In this document: piece by piece, positions 17,418-26,520 of the stretch | Layout: every line of letters begins with the position of its first letter | Numbering within the stretch: position 1 is the first letter of the stretch | Source: an uncultured Bacteroidales bacterium | GTDB lineage: Bacteria > Bacteroidota > Bacteroidia > Bacteroidales > Bacteroidaceae | Assembly (NCBI GenBank): GCA_902802265.1 | Contig: CADCLN010000006.1 | Location: 16,401-80,400, forward strand | DNA length: 64,000 nt | Direction: 5' to 3' | Notes under the pieces: generated by a model | Seen by the model: the letters and a program-made list of their open reading frames with translations, nothing else | The model's database searches: none | What the model was told of the DNA's origin: nothing | Made by a program: the position numbers and the translations under genes

Positions 17418-20400
17418 TTATTTCTTAGCAACGTAGTACTTGCGAGTAGCAATCTGACCGTTGTAGTCAAGAGCAGAGTAAGCAACTTCATAGATGTAAC
17501 CATCTGCAAGGTTGAGGGTAGCATTCTGGTGGATACCGCCAGCGATAACAACGTTCATGTTAGCACCCTGGTTAGCTCTCTGGAGAGCGGCCTTGCAAGC
17601 TGCGTCGCCATCCTGAGCAGAAGCGCTGCCCTTGAAGACGTTAGTTACAGCGATGTGCTTCTTGTAGCATGGAGTGATAACTTCAGCAGTGTAAGTAGTT
17701 GGGTAGATTGTGATTGTAGAAGCATCTACAAACTTAACCTTACCAAGAGTACCACCGAGCTGAGAAATCTTGTTGCCTTCTACGAAGAGTGCGATTGGCT
17801 GAACACGGGCGCTGATGTTGCGGATGAAGTTCACAAGCTTACCGTTAATCTTGTCGAGGAAGTTCTGGATTGTGTTGTCAATCTTGTTTTCAATGCGTGT
17901 CTCGTAATATTCGATGTTACCGAGATAATCATTAACATAGCCAACAAGCTTAGCAATATCGTCAACAAGAACCTTTGTATTGTTCAAGTCGTAGTTAACC
18001 TGACCAAGGATGTCTTCAACCTGAGATTGGAATGAAAGTACGAAATACTTCTGACTGCCGTCATCTACAAATCTATAGTAAGTAGGATCTGCAGCAACTG
18101 AGCGGCCATTGATTGTGACTGTCTTACCATCAGGACTAATTGTAACATCATCTGTCAGTTTCATGTAAACTGTGATATTGAACTTACCTGCGAATGAACC
18201 GTCTGCATCGATTGGCTTAATGTCAATCTTAGCAATATCATTTGCAACCTTATTCTGCAAGAAGTCAACAATCTTGTTGTCCTTGATGCGAGGATTAATA
18301 GTGTTGGTGATATAATTATCAACGCGACGATTAATCTTGTAGATGAGGTTCATTACACGGTAGTAGCCGTCCACATACTTTTCGTCATCAGTGAGGAGTG
18401 TCTTTTCAAACTTGTTCCAGAAGTCAGGAGAGAAGCCTGGAGCCTTCACAGCTGTAGCAGCAATGCCGTAGTTAGAGTAAACGCTGCGAGTGTCGCCGTC
18501 AGCATTCTTATAGTCAGCCTTAACAGCAAGAGCTGGGAGGATACCGTTGAACTGGTTGTAGAGAGTACCAACGAGAGTAGCGATTGATGGGAATGTACCA
18601 CTTGCATCCTTAGCCTTAGTAGCACTTACAACTGTTTCGAATGTGTTTCTGAATGCTTGAGCAATCTTCTTGCTGTCAATCTTAACCTTAACCTTGTCAA
18701 TGTCAGCCTTGCTGAGGTGAGCATCAGCTGCATAGAAGCCGTTTGCAACGGAACGAGTGTAACCGAAGGTAACGAGCTTAGAAGATGGGAGGAGGTTCTT
18801 CAGTTCTATACCAGAAGCCTCTTCCTGGCTGTTCATGAGCTTAATAGGAGTCTTGCTGAAGTCAACACCTGCAGGGTTGATAGTCAAATAAACCTTACCA
18901 GCATTGTCAGAAGCGTCGCTGATGAGTGTACCAGCTCTGCCATTGATCTGACCGTCAACGCTACCAATCATAGCGAGGTCGGCGTCTGTCAGCTTAGCAA
19001 ACCTAGTTACAGATGGGTCAGCATAGTACATCAGTTCAGAAGATGGGAACTCGTATGGAGTATCAGCCTTACCGTAGAAGGCAACGAGTACGTTAGAGTT
19101 AACACCTGCTGGGATGTTGAATGTACCGTACATTGGGTTGTAAGTGCCCTGAACGATAACACCTGTAATCTGGTTGTCGATAGCAGTCTTGATGTTAGTA
19201 ACAGTAGTTGTCAGACCTTCGATAGCTGTCTTGTTCTTTTCAATATTACCCTTGTTTGTTGCAACATCTTTCTTTACTGCTTCAACGTCTTTCTTAACCT
19301 TGTCAATAGCTTTGTCCAAAGCTGTCTTGTAAGTCTCAACCTTTGTGTCAAGCTTACCGATTTTAGTATCAAGAGTAGAAACCTGAGTTTCGAGGGTAGA
19401 AATCTTACCTTCAGCAGTAGTCATCTTGCCTTCGAGAGTAGAAACCTTACCTTCAACGGTTTTCATCTTGCCTTCGAGAGTAGAAACCTTACCTTCAACG
19501 GTTTTCATCTTGCCTTCGAGAGAAATGATCTTGCCTTCCTGAAGGGCAACCGTACCAGCGAGTGTAGCAACTTCACCTGTAAGTAAAGTTACAGCACCTT
19601 CGAGTTTACCAACCTTACCATCAAGAGAAAGAACTTTACCGTCAAGTATTCCGAGATGACCTTCAATTCCCAAAAGCTGACCAGTAATTGTCAGAATCTG
19701 ACCTTCAATTCCAGCAATTTCACCTTGCATAACAGTTACAGCGCCAGTAAGACCTGCAATAACAAGATCCTGAAGAGCATCAGCAGCCTTGTAAGCAATA
19801 GTCAGGTCTTTCACAGCCTGAGCAAGTTCTTCCTTAGTAGCATAATTCTTCTTGAGATCTTCAACTTCTGACTTGAGGTCAGCAATAGCAGTAATCAATG
19901 TAGAGAGGTCAACAGGTGTACCTGGTACAAGACCGTCAACAACGCCTTCGAGGAGACCCAGTTTGTAGAGTACCCAATGGAGAGTCTTGTCAAGAGTCTC
20001 GATTTTATCAGCATTTGAATTAGCCAAAGTCAGAGCAGCAGTAGCATCCTTCTGAACGTCAGAAATCTGACTTCCGAGCTGACCAGCGATAGTAGCAAGG
20101 TCATCCTTCACTTTACCAATCTGACCAACGAGATCCTTGTAATCATCAACCATCTTTTGATTGAGTTCGTCCTTAGTCTTACCGATCTGCTCCATAACAT
20201 CTTCATACTTAGAGAGAGCCTTCTGTGCTTCCTGATAAGCAAGATCAGCCTTATCCTGAGCAGCCTGAACAGCCTTGTTAACCGTACTGAGTTCGGCAGC
20301 GAGAACAGCTGTAGTTACATACTGAGAGAGGTCGAGACCTTCGATAGCGGTCTGCAGCTTAGCAATGTCAATCTTGTTCTGCTCTACGTCAGACTTGAGG

Positions 20401-22259
20401 GTAGAGAGACCAGAAGTAGCTTCCTGCAGCTTAGCGATGTCAGCCTGAACAGTTGTGAGGGTATTCTGGAGACCTGTCTGAGCATCCTTCAGTTCCTTGA
20501 TAACCTGAGCGTCGTTTACAACGTTCTTAGCGATAGTTTCAACATCTTCCTTCGTGAGTGATGTTGGGTATGGGTGAGCAACGAGCCATTCGTTCAGAAC
20601 GCTGGAAGCAATCTTGGCAACCTGTTCTGGAGTGAGGCAAGAGCAAGCGCACTTGGCAGCATCGATCAGAGCCTGAACTTCAGCAGTTGTAGAGTAAGCC
20701 TTCAGAGCCTTTTCCAGTTCGTCGTCGATAACGTCAAGAACGTCAGCTGTAGTAGCGTAAGGAGCAAGGTAAGAAGCGATATCTTCCTTAGTGATTACGT
20801 CCTTGATAGCTTCGGTGATGAGGTTCTTCACTTCAGCAGCAGTCAGACCTGGAGTCAGACCTTCGAGAGCCTTAGCGATAGCGTCGTTGATGAGGAGCTG
20901 AATCTTGTCAGTAGTAGCATAGTCAGCGAGAGCCTGCTTAACAGCATCGTTGATGAGAGCCTTAACATCGTTTTCAGAAAGAACACCCTTCATAGCTTCG
21001 TTCACTGCATTCTGAACGTCAGCAGCAGTAGTGTAGTTCTTCAGTCTTTCTGTAACGATTTCGTTTACAAGAACCTTAACTGCATTTTCATCCAGACCGT
21101 TGTTGCCAACACCCTTGAGAGCTTCAGTAACAATCTTAGTTACGAGGTTTTCAATTTCTGCTTCAGACATACCTGGCTGAACAGTCTTCAGTGCTTCAGC
21201 GATGAGCTTGTTAACTTCGTCAGTTGTTGGGTAAGCATTGAGAGCGTCCTTGCCCAGAACATCCTTCAGCGCTTCAGTGATAGCCTTCTGAATTTCGAGA
21301 GCGATGTCAGAAGCACTGATGTGTGGATAGTCTGCCACATGTCCCTTCAGAGCGTCCTGAATAGCCTTTGTTACAAGGTTTTCAACTTCGGGCTGAGTCA
21401 TGCCTTGTTTCCATCCAGCCAAAGCAGCCTTGATAGCCTTGTCAATCATGCCGTCAACTTCAGCAGCAGTAAGGTGATTGTCTGTAGCTGCATAAGCGTT
21501 GATAGCCTTGTCAATCAGACTTTCGATGTAAGCCTGAGTTGGGATGTCAGACTTCAGAGCATAATCAGCGAGAGCCTTAGTGATGGCAGCCTCGATGAGG
21601 GCATCAACCTGACCCTTGTCCAGAATCTGGTGGTTATAGATCCACTCTGTGATAATGGTTTGAACGTCGTCCTTAGTCAGACCCTGAGGATTCTTTGCCA
21701 GATATGCAGCAATGAGAGTCTCCACGTCGTCAGAAGTCAGACCTGGGTTAGTAACGAGATAACCCTTAATGAGATCTTCAACATCAGACTTGCTGACACC
21801 TGGATGAGCAGCAGCATAGTCTTCAATCATCTTCTGAACCTCTGCCTTCTGAGCGTCAGAAAGCTTAGAGATTACGTCGTTGATTGCAGCTGTAATGGCA
21901 GCAGCAACGTCAGACTCTGTCATGTACTTGTCGCCATTGTTGGCAAGAGCGTCGGAAATCGACTGGTCGATCATAGCCTGGATGCGTGCATCCAAGGTAC
22001 CATCACCACAAGTACAAGACTTGATTGCAGCAAGGGCAGCGTTGATTGCGTCGATCTGGTCCTGCAGACCTTTCACCTGAGCAGCCAACAATGTCTTGAG
22101 ATTGGCATCCTGAGCAGCGATGGCATCAGTGTAGCCGTTGACGAGCTCCTGCTTGTTCTGAGCAAGAGCATCCTCCTCTGTGTCCTTACAAGAAGTCACA
22201 AAACCTGCACTGGAAAATGCCAGTGCAAGCACGAGCAAGTTTGTAAATTTTCTTCTCAT
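17418..22259 (-). CDS. Giant repetitive coiled-coil surface lipoprotein
   Basis: 1613 residues. The signal peptide ends in VTSC (lipid-modified C24). Three regions follow. About 120-610: helical repeats of roughly 30-36 residues of the form (M/L)(T/S)xx(D/E)VxxLIxxAIxxAL, e.g. SKSDVEDLIKGYL and TSDDVETLIAAYL. About 610-1035: long heptad coiled coil including 14-residue units (VEGKVSTLEGKMKT), two identical at DNA level. About 1036-1613: a globular part starting VIVQGTYNPMYGTFNIPAG, a segment met in Bacteroides/Prevotella coiled-coil lipoproteins often annotated as PL29-lyase N-terminal-like. Two Cys clusters (C82/C84; C537/C539/C541) bracket the repeats. Probably a surface stalk or adhesin; no enzymatic motif seen. 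Confidence 0.85.
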   Translation of the reverse strand: MRRKFTNLLVLALAFSSAGFVTSCKDTEEDALAQNKQELVNGYTDAIAAQDANLKTLLAAQVKGLQDQIDAINAALAAIKSCTCGDGTLDARIQAMIDQSISDALANNGDKYMTESDVAAAITAAINDVISKLSDAQKAEVQKMIEDYAAAHPGVSKSDVEDLIKGYLVTNPGLTSDDVETLIAAYLAKNPQGLTKDDVQTIITEWIYNHQILDKGQVDALIEAAITKALADYALKSDIPTQAYIESLIDKAINAYAATDNHLTAAEVDGMIDKAIKAALAGWKQGMTQPEVENLVTKAIQDALKGHVADYPHISASDIALEIQKAITEALKDVLGKDALNAYPTTDEVNKLIAEALKTVQPGMSEAEIENLVTKIVTEALKGVGNNGLDENAVKVLVNEIVTERLKNYTTAADVQNAVNEAMKGVLSENDVKALINDAVKQALADYATTDKIQLLINDAIAKALEGLTPGLTAAEVKNLITEAIKDVITKEDIASYLAPYATTADVLDVIDDELEKALKAYSTTAEVQALIDAAKCACSCLTPEQVAKIASSVLNEWLVAHPYPTSLTKEDVETIAKNVVNDAQVIKELKDAQTGLQNTLTTVQADIAKLQEATSGLSTLKSDVEQNKIDIAKLQTAIEGLDLSQYVTTAVLAAELSTVNKAVQAAQDKADLAYQEAQKALSKYEDVMEQIGKTKDELNQKMVDDYKDLVGQIGKVKDDLATIAGQLGSQISDVQKDATAALTLANSNADKIETLDKTLHWVLYKLGLLEGVVDGLVPGTPVDLSTLITAIADLKSEVEDLKKNYATKEELAQAVKDLTIAYKAADALQDLVIAGLTGAVTVMQGEIAGIEGQILTITGQLLGIEGHLGILDGKVLSLDGKVGKLEGAVTLLTGEVATLAGTVALQEGKIISLEGKMKTVEGKVSTLEGKMKTVEGKVSTLEGKMTTAEGKISTLETQVSTLDTKIGKLDTKVETYKTALDKAIDKVKKDVEAVKKDVATNKGNIEKNKTAIEGLTTTVTNIKTAIDNQITGVIVQGTYNPMYGTFNIPAGVNSNVLVAFYGKADTPYEFPSSELMYYADPSVTRFAKLTDADLAMIGSVDGQINGRAGTLISDASDNAGKVYLTINPAGVDFSKTPIKLMNSQEEASGIELKNLLPSSKLVTFGYTRSVANGFYAADAHLSKADIDKVKVKIDSKKIAQAFRNTFETVVSATKAKDASGTFPSIATLVGTLYNQFNGILPALAVKADYKNADGDTRSVYSNYGIAATAVKAPGFSPDFWNKFEKTLLTDDEKYVDGYYRVMNLIYKINRRVDNYITNTINPRIKDNKIVDFLQNKVANDIAKIDIKPIDADGSFAGKFNITVYMKLTDDVTISPDGKTVTINGRSVAADPTYYRFVDDGSQKYFVLSFQSQVEDILGQVNYDLNNTKVLVDDIAKLVGYVNDYLGNIEYYETRIENKIDNTIQNFLDKINGKLVNFIRNISARVQPIALFVEGNKISQLGGTLGKVKFVDASTITIYPTTYTAEVITPCYKKHIAVTNVFKGSASAQDGDAACKAALQRANQGANMNVVIAGGIHQNATLNLADGYIYEVAYSALDYNGQIATRKYYVAKK
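19429..19512 (-). repeat. Perfect 42-bp tandem duplication inside the giant lipoprotein gene
   Basis: 19429-19470 and 19471-19512 are identical. Each encodes 14 residues, exactly two heptads. Degenerate copies flank it on both sides. In-phase units allow length change without frameshift. Confidence 0.9.
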
Positions 22260-22358
22260 GTTGTTTTTAAAAATTTATAAAGTGGTTAATAATAAAAATT
22301 GGTTTCTACGCGCATACATTATTATATAATATGGAGTGCAATAACACTAAAATCGGGA

Positions 22359-22366
22359 CAAATTTA
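22359..22366 (-). promoter_or_regulatory. -7 element of the giant lipoprotein gene
   Basis: Minus-strand TAAATTTG. No clear TTTG at -33. It gives a leader of about 90 nt that is very AT-rich. The 357-bp gap (22260-22616) holds this box, the opposite promoter at 22560-22590 and otherwise AT-rich sequence with no feature I recognise. Confidence 0.5.
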
Positions 22367-22559
22367 GTAATAAAAACATTCTCGGTCTTCATAAAGGGGA
22401 ATAAATGAGTGTATTTTTAAGAAAATTTCACATAAAAATGACGTGTTTACTTATAAATTGTGTCTTAAACTACATATTTTCTCGTAAAAGTATGAAAAAT
22501 GCCTTCCACAAAAAGAAAGGATTTTCACTACAAAAAACGCAAAATCGGCGCATAAATTG

Positions 22560-22590
22560 TTTGCTGTTTGAGATATTTCCACTATTTTTG
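22560..22590 (+). promoter_or_regulatory. Promoter of the helix-hairpin-helix gene
   Basis: TTTG 22560-22563, 19-bp spacer and TATTTTTG 22583-22590. The ATG at 22617 is 26 bp downstream. Confidence 0.75.
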
Positions 22591-22616
22591 CAAAAGAAAA
22601 ACAAAACCATCCCTGT

Positions 22617-24752
22617 ATGTTCGTATTCAAAAGGATTTCCATTGCAGCGATTACATGGGCTTTCCCGTTGATTCTCTGTGCACAAAGTCCCATTTCGTGG
22701 GAAGATTTCATTGAGCAAATACTGGAAGAGGACGTTGACGACAGCCAACAGGACAAGGATGTGTATGAACTGTTGGAAGAGATCCATGCACACCCCTTCA
22801 ATCTGAACCAGGCAACGGTGGAAGATTTGCGCCAACTGCCCTTCCTCAGCGAAGAACAAGCCCGCGACATTGTGTTCTATCGGGTGATGTACGGACCTCT
22901 CTACAGCACGGGCGAACTGATGTTCATCGAAACCCTGAGCAAACAAGACCGAGAATACCTGCAACTGTTTTGCTATGCAGGAGAACCAGCTCCGCAGCAA
23001 GGGGTGAAAAAGGCCCAAGGAAGCCTGCTGAAAAACTTGCGGAACGAAGCCATCCTCAGAACGGACATACCTTTTTATTATAAGGCAGGGCAGCAAGACT
23101 ATCCCGAAGAGGTGCTTGCCAAAAATCCAAATCTCAGCTATCGCGGCGACCCGCTCCATCTTGCCTTCAGATATTCCCTAAGCAGCATGAACCATCTGTT
23201 CGCGGGCGTGCAATTGGAGAAAGATGCGGGTGAGCGCGGCTGTGACTACATCTCTGGCTATTTGATGCTGAAAGATTATTTGATAGGCAAGCGGAGCAGC
23301 ATACGCGAAGCTGTCCTCGGCAACTATCGGGCAAATTTCGGCATGGGACTGGTCATGAACACCAATGCCAGCTTTGATAAGTCCATGATGGTCAACCGAC
23401 TGGGGCATCTGGAACATGGATTCAGCAAACATTCCTCAACGATGGAAGCGGGCTATCTGACAGGAGCTGCCATCAGATACCAATACGGGGCATTGACCTT
23501 TTCTGCCTTCGGTGGCTATAACAAGATTGACGGAACGTTTGCAAAGGATTCGGCGGGCATCACTTCTCTCAAGACAGACGGGTTGCACAGAACGCCTTTG
23601 GAACACAGCAAACGCCGCAATATCAGCGTCATCAATGTGGGCGGGAATATCCATTGGGAGAGCAATAGTCAGAATGTGCAACTGTCGGCTACGGCTGTGG
23701 CTACGCACTACTCTACCCCCTTGATGCCCAAATGGGACACTCCTTCCACACTATACAGGAAATACAATGCCCAGGGACAGGATTTTCAGGCCTACAGCCT
23801 GGCTTACCTTTGGCGCGGAAACAAACTCAAGTTTACAGGCGAGACGGCTCTGAGCCACGCAACAGGACTGCTAACTGGCGACGGGAAGCAACTGGGATTT
23901 GCCACCCTCAACACGCTGCAATATCGGGTGAACAGCGAAAACACGTTGACGGCTTCTTTCAGATACTACGGAGCGAAATTTGTCAGTATCAACGGAAAGG
24001 CTTTTGGAGAAAACGCGCGGCCACAGAACGAAGAAGGGGTGTATTTGGCCTGGAACACGACGATGATACCAGGTGTGCGCATAGACACCTACGTGGATTT
24101 GATGTATTTCCCCTGGTTGAAATACAGCGTGAGCAACCAGTCGTACGGTTTTGACTATATGTTGCAAGCGACCCTCACCCAAAGCAGGAGTAGCGAATGG
24201 TTCTTTCGGTATCGGATGAAATCGAAACAGCAGAATGCCCAAGACGAAGCGGAGCAGAAGGCAAGCATCCAGGAACAGGAAGAGCGCGAAACGCTTCTGC
24301 ATTATAATATGCGGCACACGCTGAAGGTTCAGCACACGTTGTCCGTAGGGAAAGCATGGACTTTCAGCACCACTCTCAACGGTTGTCTGGTTGATTTCGG
24401 ACCGAATATGTTGGAAAAGGGAATTTCGATTGGTGAGCATGTGCGATGGATGCCCATAACGGAAAAAGTAAAGTTGGATGTAGGCTTTACTTATTTTTAT
24501 ACAGACAGTTACGATGCACGCGTCTATGCCTATGAGCCTTCGTTGCTCTACAGTTTTGGCCTCACATCTTATTCCTACCACGGCTTCCGAGGCATTGTCA
24601 TGACCAGCTGGAACATCTGCAAGGGCTTAACCCTGACTGGCAAGTTCGGCATCACCAAGTATTTCAACCGCGACACCATCGGCTCAGGCACCGAACTTAT
24701 TGCAGCCAATCACCGCGAAGACTTGCAGGTCATGGTACGCTGGAAGTTCTGA
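22617..24752 (+). CDS. Helix-hairpin-helix outer-membrane protein
   Basis: 711 residues. Signal peptide to about 22. Residues 30-130 hold an acidic segment and two ComEA-like helix-hairpin-helix units: NLNQATVEDLRQLPFLSEEQ and YGPLYSTGELMFIETL. The rest (about 180-711) alternates beta strands rich in aromatic residues and ends RWKF, typical of an outer-membrane barrel. Bacteroidetes often encode such HhH-plus-barrel proteins; their role is unclear, and DNA binding/uptake is only suggested by the HhH part. Single-gene unit with its own promoter. Confidence 0.78.
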   Translation: MFVFKRISIAAITWAFPLILCAQSPISWEDFIEQILEEDVDDSQQDKDVYELLEEIHAHPFNLNQATVEDLRQLPFLSEEQARDIVFYRVMYGPLYSTGELMFIETLSKQDREYLQLFCYAGEPAPQQGVKKAQGSLLKNLRNEAILRTDIPFYYKAGQQDYPEEVLAKNPNLSYRGDPLHLAFRYSLSSMNHLFAGVQLEKDAGERGCDYISGYLMLKDYLIGKRSSIREAVLGNYRANFGMGLVMNTNASFDKSMMVNRLGHLEHGFSKHSSTMEAGYLTGAAIRYQYGALTFSAFGGYNKIDGTFAKDSAGITSLKTDGLHRTPLEHSKRRNISVINVGGNIHWESNSQNVQLSATAVATHYSTPLMPKWDTPSTLYRKYNAQGQDFQAYSLAYLWRGNKLKFTGETALSHATGLLTGDGKQLGFATLNTLQYRVNSENTLTASFRYYGAKFVSINGKAFGENARPQNEEGVYLAWNTTMIPGVRIDTYVDLMYFPWLKYSVSNQSYGFDYMLQATLTQSRSSEWFFRYRMKSKQQNAQDEAEQKASIQEQEERETLLHYNMRHTLKVQHTLSVGKAWTFSTTLNGCLVDFGPNMLEKGISIGEHVRWMPITEKVKLDVGFTYFYTDSYDARVYAYEPSLLYSFGLTSYSYHGFRGIVMTSWNICKGLTLTGKFGITKYFNRDTIGSGTELIAANHREDLQVMVRWKF

Positions 24753-24868
24753 CTCCCCCTCTCTACATACAACAGCAGGACCAATATTTTTTGTTTTCCC
24801 TGGTAATTTTTTGAAGCAAAGTTACACTTTGTGGTTAATCAGTTTGTAATCATCGTGTTATGTCGGAA

Positions 24869-24912
24869 AAAGTTACATGAAAGTTACATGAAAGTTGCAC
24901 TAAAGTTACATC
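24869..24912 (+). repeat. Four 11-bp direct repeats, AAAGTTACATG type
   Basis: Four contiguous units: AAAGTTACATG twice, AAAGTTGCACT, AAAGTTACATC. A lone fifth copy (AAAGTTACACT) is at 24818-24828. The same four-unit array occurs at 63718-63761 on the same strand. It lies in the 366-bp gap (24753-25118) between two convergent genes; the rest of this gap is AT-rich sequence plus the 22-bp array below. Confidence 0.85.
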
Positions 24913-24960
24913 GATTCCGTCTTTTTATGGCGCAAATTTGTCAACATTTGTACGTCAGTG

Positions 24961-25092
24961 GCACTGCATTGCTGCTGCGGTACGAAAGTTCTCCCGCTGC
25001 GGTGGCAATGCAGTGCCAGACGAGTAGCAAAGTTCTCCCACGGCAGCGAGAGAACTTTGCTACTGAGATGAGAGAACTTTGCTTTTCAGATG
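24961..25092. repeat. 22-bp-period repeat array, locus 1 (six units)
   Basis: Six units in perfect 22-bp phase starting at 24961, 24983, 25005, 25027, 25049 and 25071. Positions 1-12 of the units are, in order, GCACTGCATTGC, CGAAAGTTCTCC, GCAATGCAGTGC, GCAAAGTTCTCC, AGAGAACTTTGC, AGAGAACTTTGC; units 1/3 and 4/5 are near inverses. Positions 13-22 resemble YRCTGCGGTG. The arrangement yields long hairpins, e.g. AGTAGCAAAGTTCTC with its complement (25024-25065). Non-coding, between convergent genes. Confidence 0.85.
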
Positions 25093-25118
25093 AATGTTGC
25101 ATTGTTGCAACATGATTT

Positions 25119-25865
25119 TTAGTGTGAAAGGCAGGAGAAAAGCAGTTCCCAGTGGTCGCAAAGGGACTGCATGGAGGGGAAAAGAAGGTTTGCTCCCTGT
25201 GACAAAAGAGCTTCGTCGGGAAGAGGACCTGTGTTGACGGCGATGGTGAAGACACCTGCGGCAACAGCGGCTTGAACGCCGAGGGGAGCGTTTTCCACAA
25301 CAATGAAATGAGAAGGGGAAAGCTCGCAAGATTGGTAGTGGGCAAACTTCTGCATCCCCATGAGATATGGCTCGGGGTTAGGCTTTCCCTTTTTCACGTC
25401 GAAAGCAGTCACCATGAGTTCGGGACGGAAGATGTCAGGGAAATGAGTGTTCAGCCGACCGAGCAGGGATTTTTGACCTGAGCCTGTGACAATCATGGGA
25501 GTAATGCCTGATGCTTTTACTTTCTGAAGGAGTTCGTAAGCTCCAGGCATGGGGGGAGCAGGGTCACATTTGTTGAAAAGTTCTGCTTTGTAGGCATAGA
25601 TTTCTGCGATTTCCTCGGGGGTAGCATCGTGGCCGCGTTCCCGTTGCGAAACGATATTGATGGTGCCTGCTCCTGTGCGGCCTTCGTGCATATATGCTTC
25701 TTCCTTAGAGAATTGCGTGAATTTGAAATGCTGCATGGCTTGATGCCAGCAGGAAGCATGGTTCTTCATGGAATCGTAAAGCACGCCGTCCATGTCGAAC
25801 ATGACGGCTTGCAGGTGGACAGAACCATAAGAGCGGAGCGCTTGAGTGATTTGGGCTTGGGTCAT
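25119..25865 (-). CDS. HAD-superfamily phosphatase/phosphomutase
   Basis: 248 residues. Motif I FDMDGVLYDS (nucleophile D24, acid D26), an alpha-helical cap (about 35-105), motif II IVTGSG, motif III lysine in KKGKPNPEPYL and motif IV VENAPLGVQAAVAAG. This is the beta-phosphoglucomutase-like subgroup, whose members hydrolyse or isomerise sugar phosphates. Motif IV has Glu-Asn where Glu-Asp is usual. It is last in the order yicC-gmk-HAD, 53 bp after gmk. The substrate cannot be told. Confidence 0.85.
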   Translation of the reverse strand: MTQAQITQALRSYGSVHLQAVMFDMDGVLYDSMKNHASCWHQAMQHFKFTQFSKEEAYMHEGRTGAGTINIVSQRERGHDATPEEIAEIYAYKAELFNKCDPAPPMPGAYELLQKVKASGITPMIVTGSGQKSLLGRLNTHFPDIFRPELMVTAFDVKKGKPNPEPYLMGMQKFAHYQSCELSPSHFIVVENAPLGVQAAVAAGVFTIAVNTGPLPDEALLSQGANLLFPSMQSLCDHWELLFSCLSH

Positions 25866-25918
25866 AGAGCTGGTTTTTGCTGTGATACAGCAAAATACGG
25901 GACAAGAGGGAGAAAGGA

Positions 25919-26488
25919 CTATTCGTTGAGGAAATCTTCGATGAGGGTGGAGACTTCGACTTGGGCTATCTCAAGGTTGTCGTTGATGACAATTTCGTCG
26001 AACTGGGGGGCAAAAGAAAGTTCTTCTTCGGCTTTTGCCAAGCGCTGTTCGATGATTTCGGGTGCATCGGTGCCTCGGTTTTCAAGACGGCGGCGCAGTT
26101 CAGCAACGGATGGTGGCTGGATGAAGATAGCAAGAGCACGTTTACCGTAAAGTTTCTTGATGTTGAGCGCACCTTTCACGTCCACATCGAAGATGATGTT
26201 GTCACCCTGGGCCAGTTGCTTGTCAACCTGTGACTTGAGGGTGCCGTAGAAGAGTCCAGGATAGACTTCTTCGTATTCCACAAAATCGCCATTGGCTACG
26301 TGAGCGTTGAATTCGTCGATGGTCTTGAAGAAGTATTGTTCCCCATCCTTTTCGCCTTCGCGTGGGGCACGTGTGGTGACAGAGACGGAGAAACGAAGGT
26401 CGAGGTCGGTTTCGTTACAGAGGAATTTAACGATGGTAGATTTGCCGCTGCCAGAGGGCGCGGCACAAATGATGAGTTTGCCTTGCAT
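25919..26488 (-). CDS. gmk: Guanylate kinase
   Basis: 189 residues. P-loop APSGSGKST (10-18), the GMP-binding region FSVSVTTRAPREGEKDGEQY and DVDVKGALNIKK are all present. It phosphorylates GMP to GDP. The pairing with the yicC-like gene 32 bp upstream is conserved widely in bacteria. Confidence 0.96.
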   Translation of the reverse strand: MQGKLIICAAPSGSGKSTIVKFLCNETDLDLRFSVSVTTRAPREGEKDGEQYFFKTIDEFNAHVANGDFVEYEEVYPGLFYGTLKSQVDKQLAQGDNIIFDVDVKGALNIKKLYGKRALAIFIQPPSVAELRRRLENRGTDAPEIIEQRLAKAEEELSFAPQFDEIVINDNLEIAQVEVSTLIEDFLNE

Positions 26489-26520
26489 AGGGATGAATTG
26501 GTTTTTAATGGAATAACTGG

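Noticed and set aside
18657-19586. 309-codon antisense frame in the coiled-coil region
   Set aside because: Composition mirrors the Lys/Glu/Thr-rich sense codons (Ser/Val/Leu/Asn repeats); no start context.
20574-22280. 568-codon reading frame on the plus strand opposite the giant lipoprotein
   Set aside because: It is antisense to a repeat-rich gene with strong compositional bias, has no domain and no promoter, and the opposite strand has a clear lipoprotein. The length reflects few stop codons in the complementary frame.
24831-25115. 94-codon frame across the locus 1 repeats
   Set aside because: The sequence is translated 11- and 22-bp repeat with no codon bias; a parallel frame at locus 3 (63515-63808) is different, so neither is a protein.
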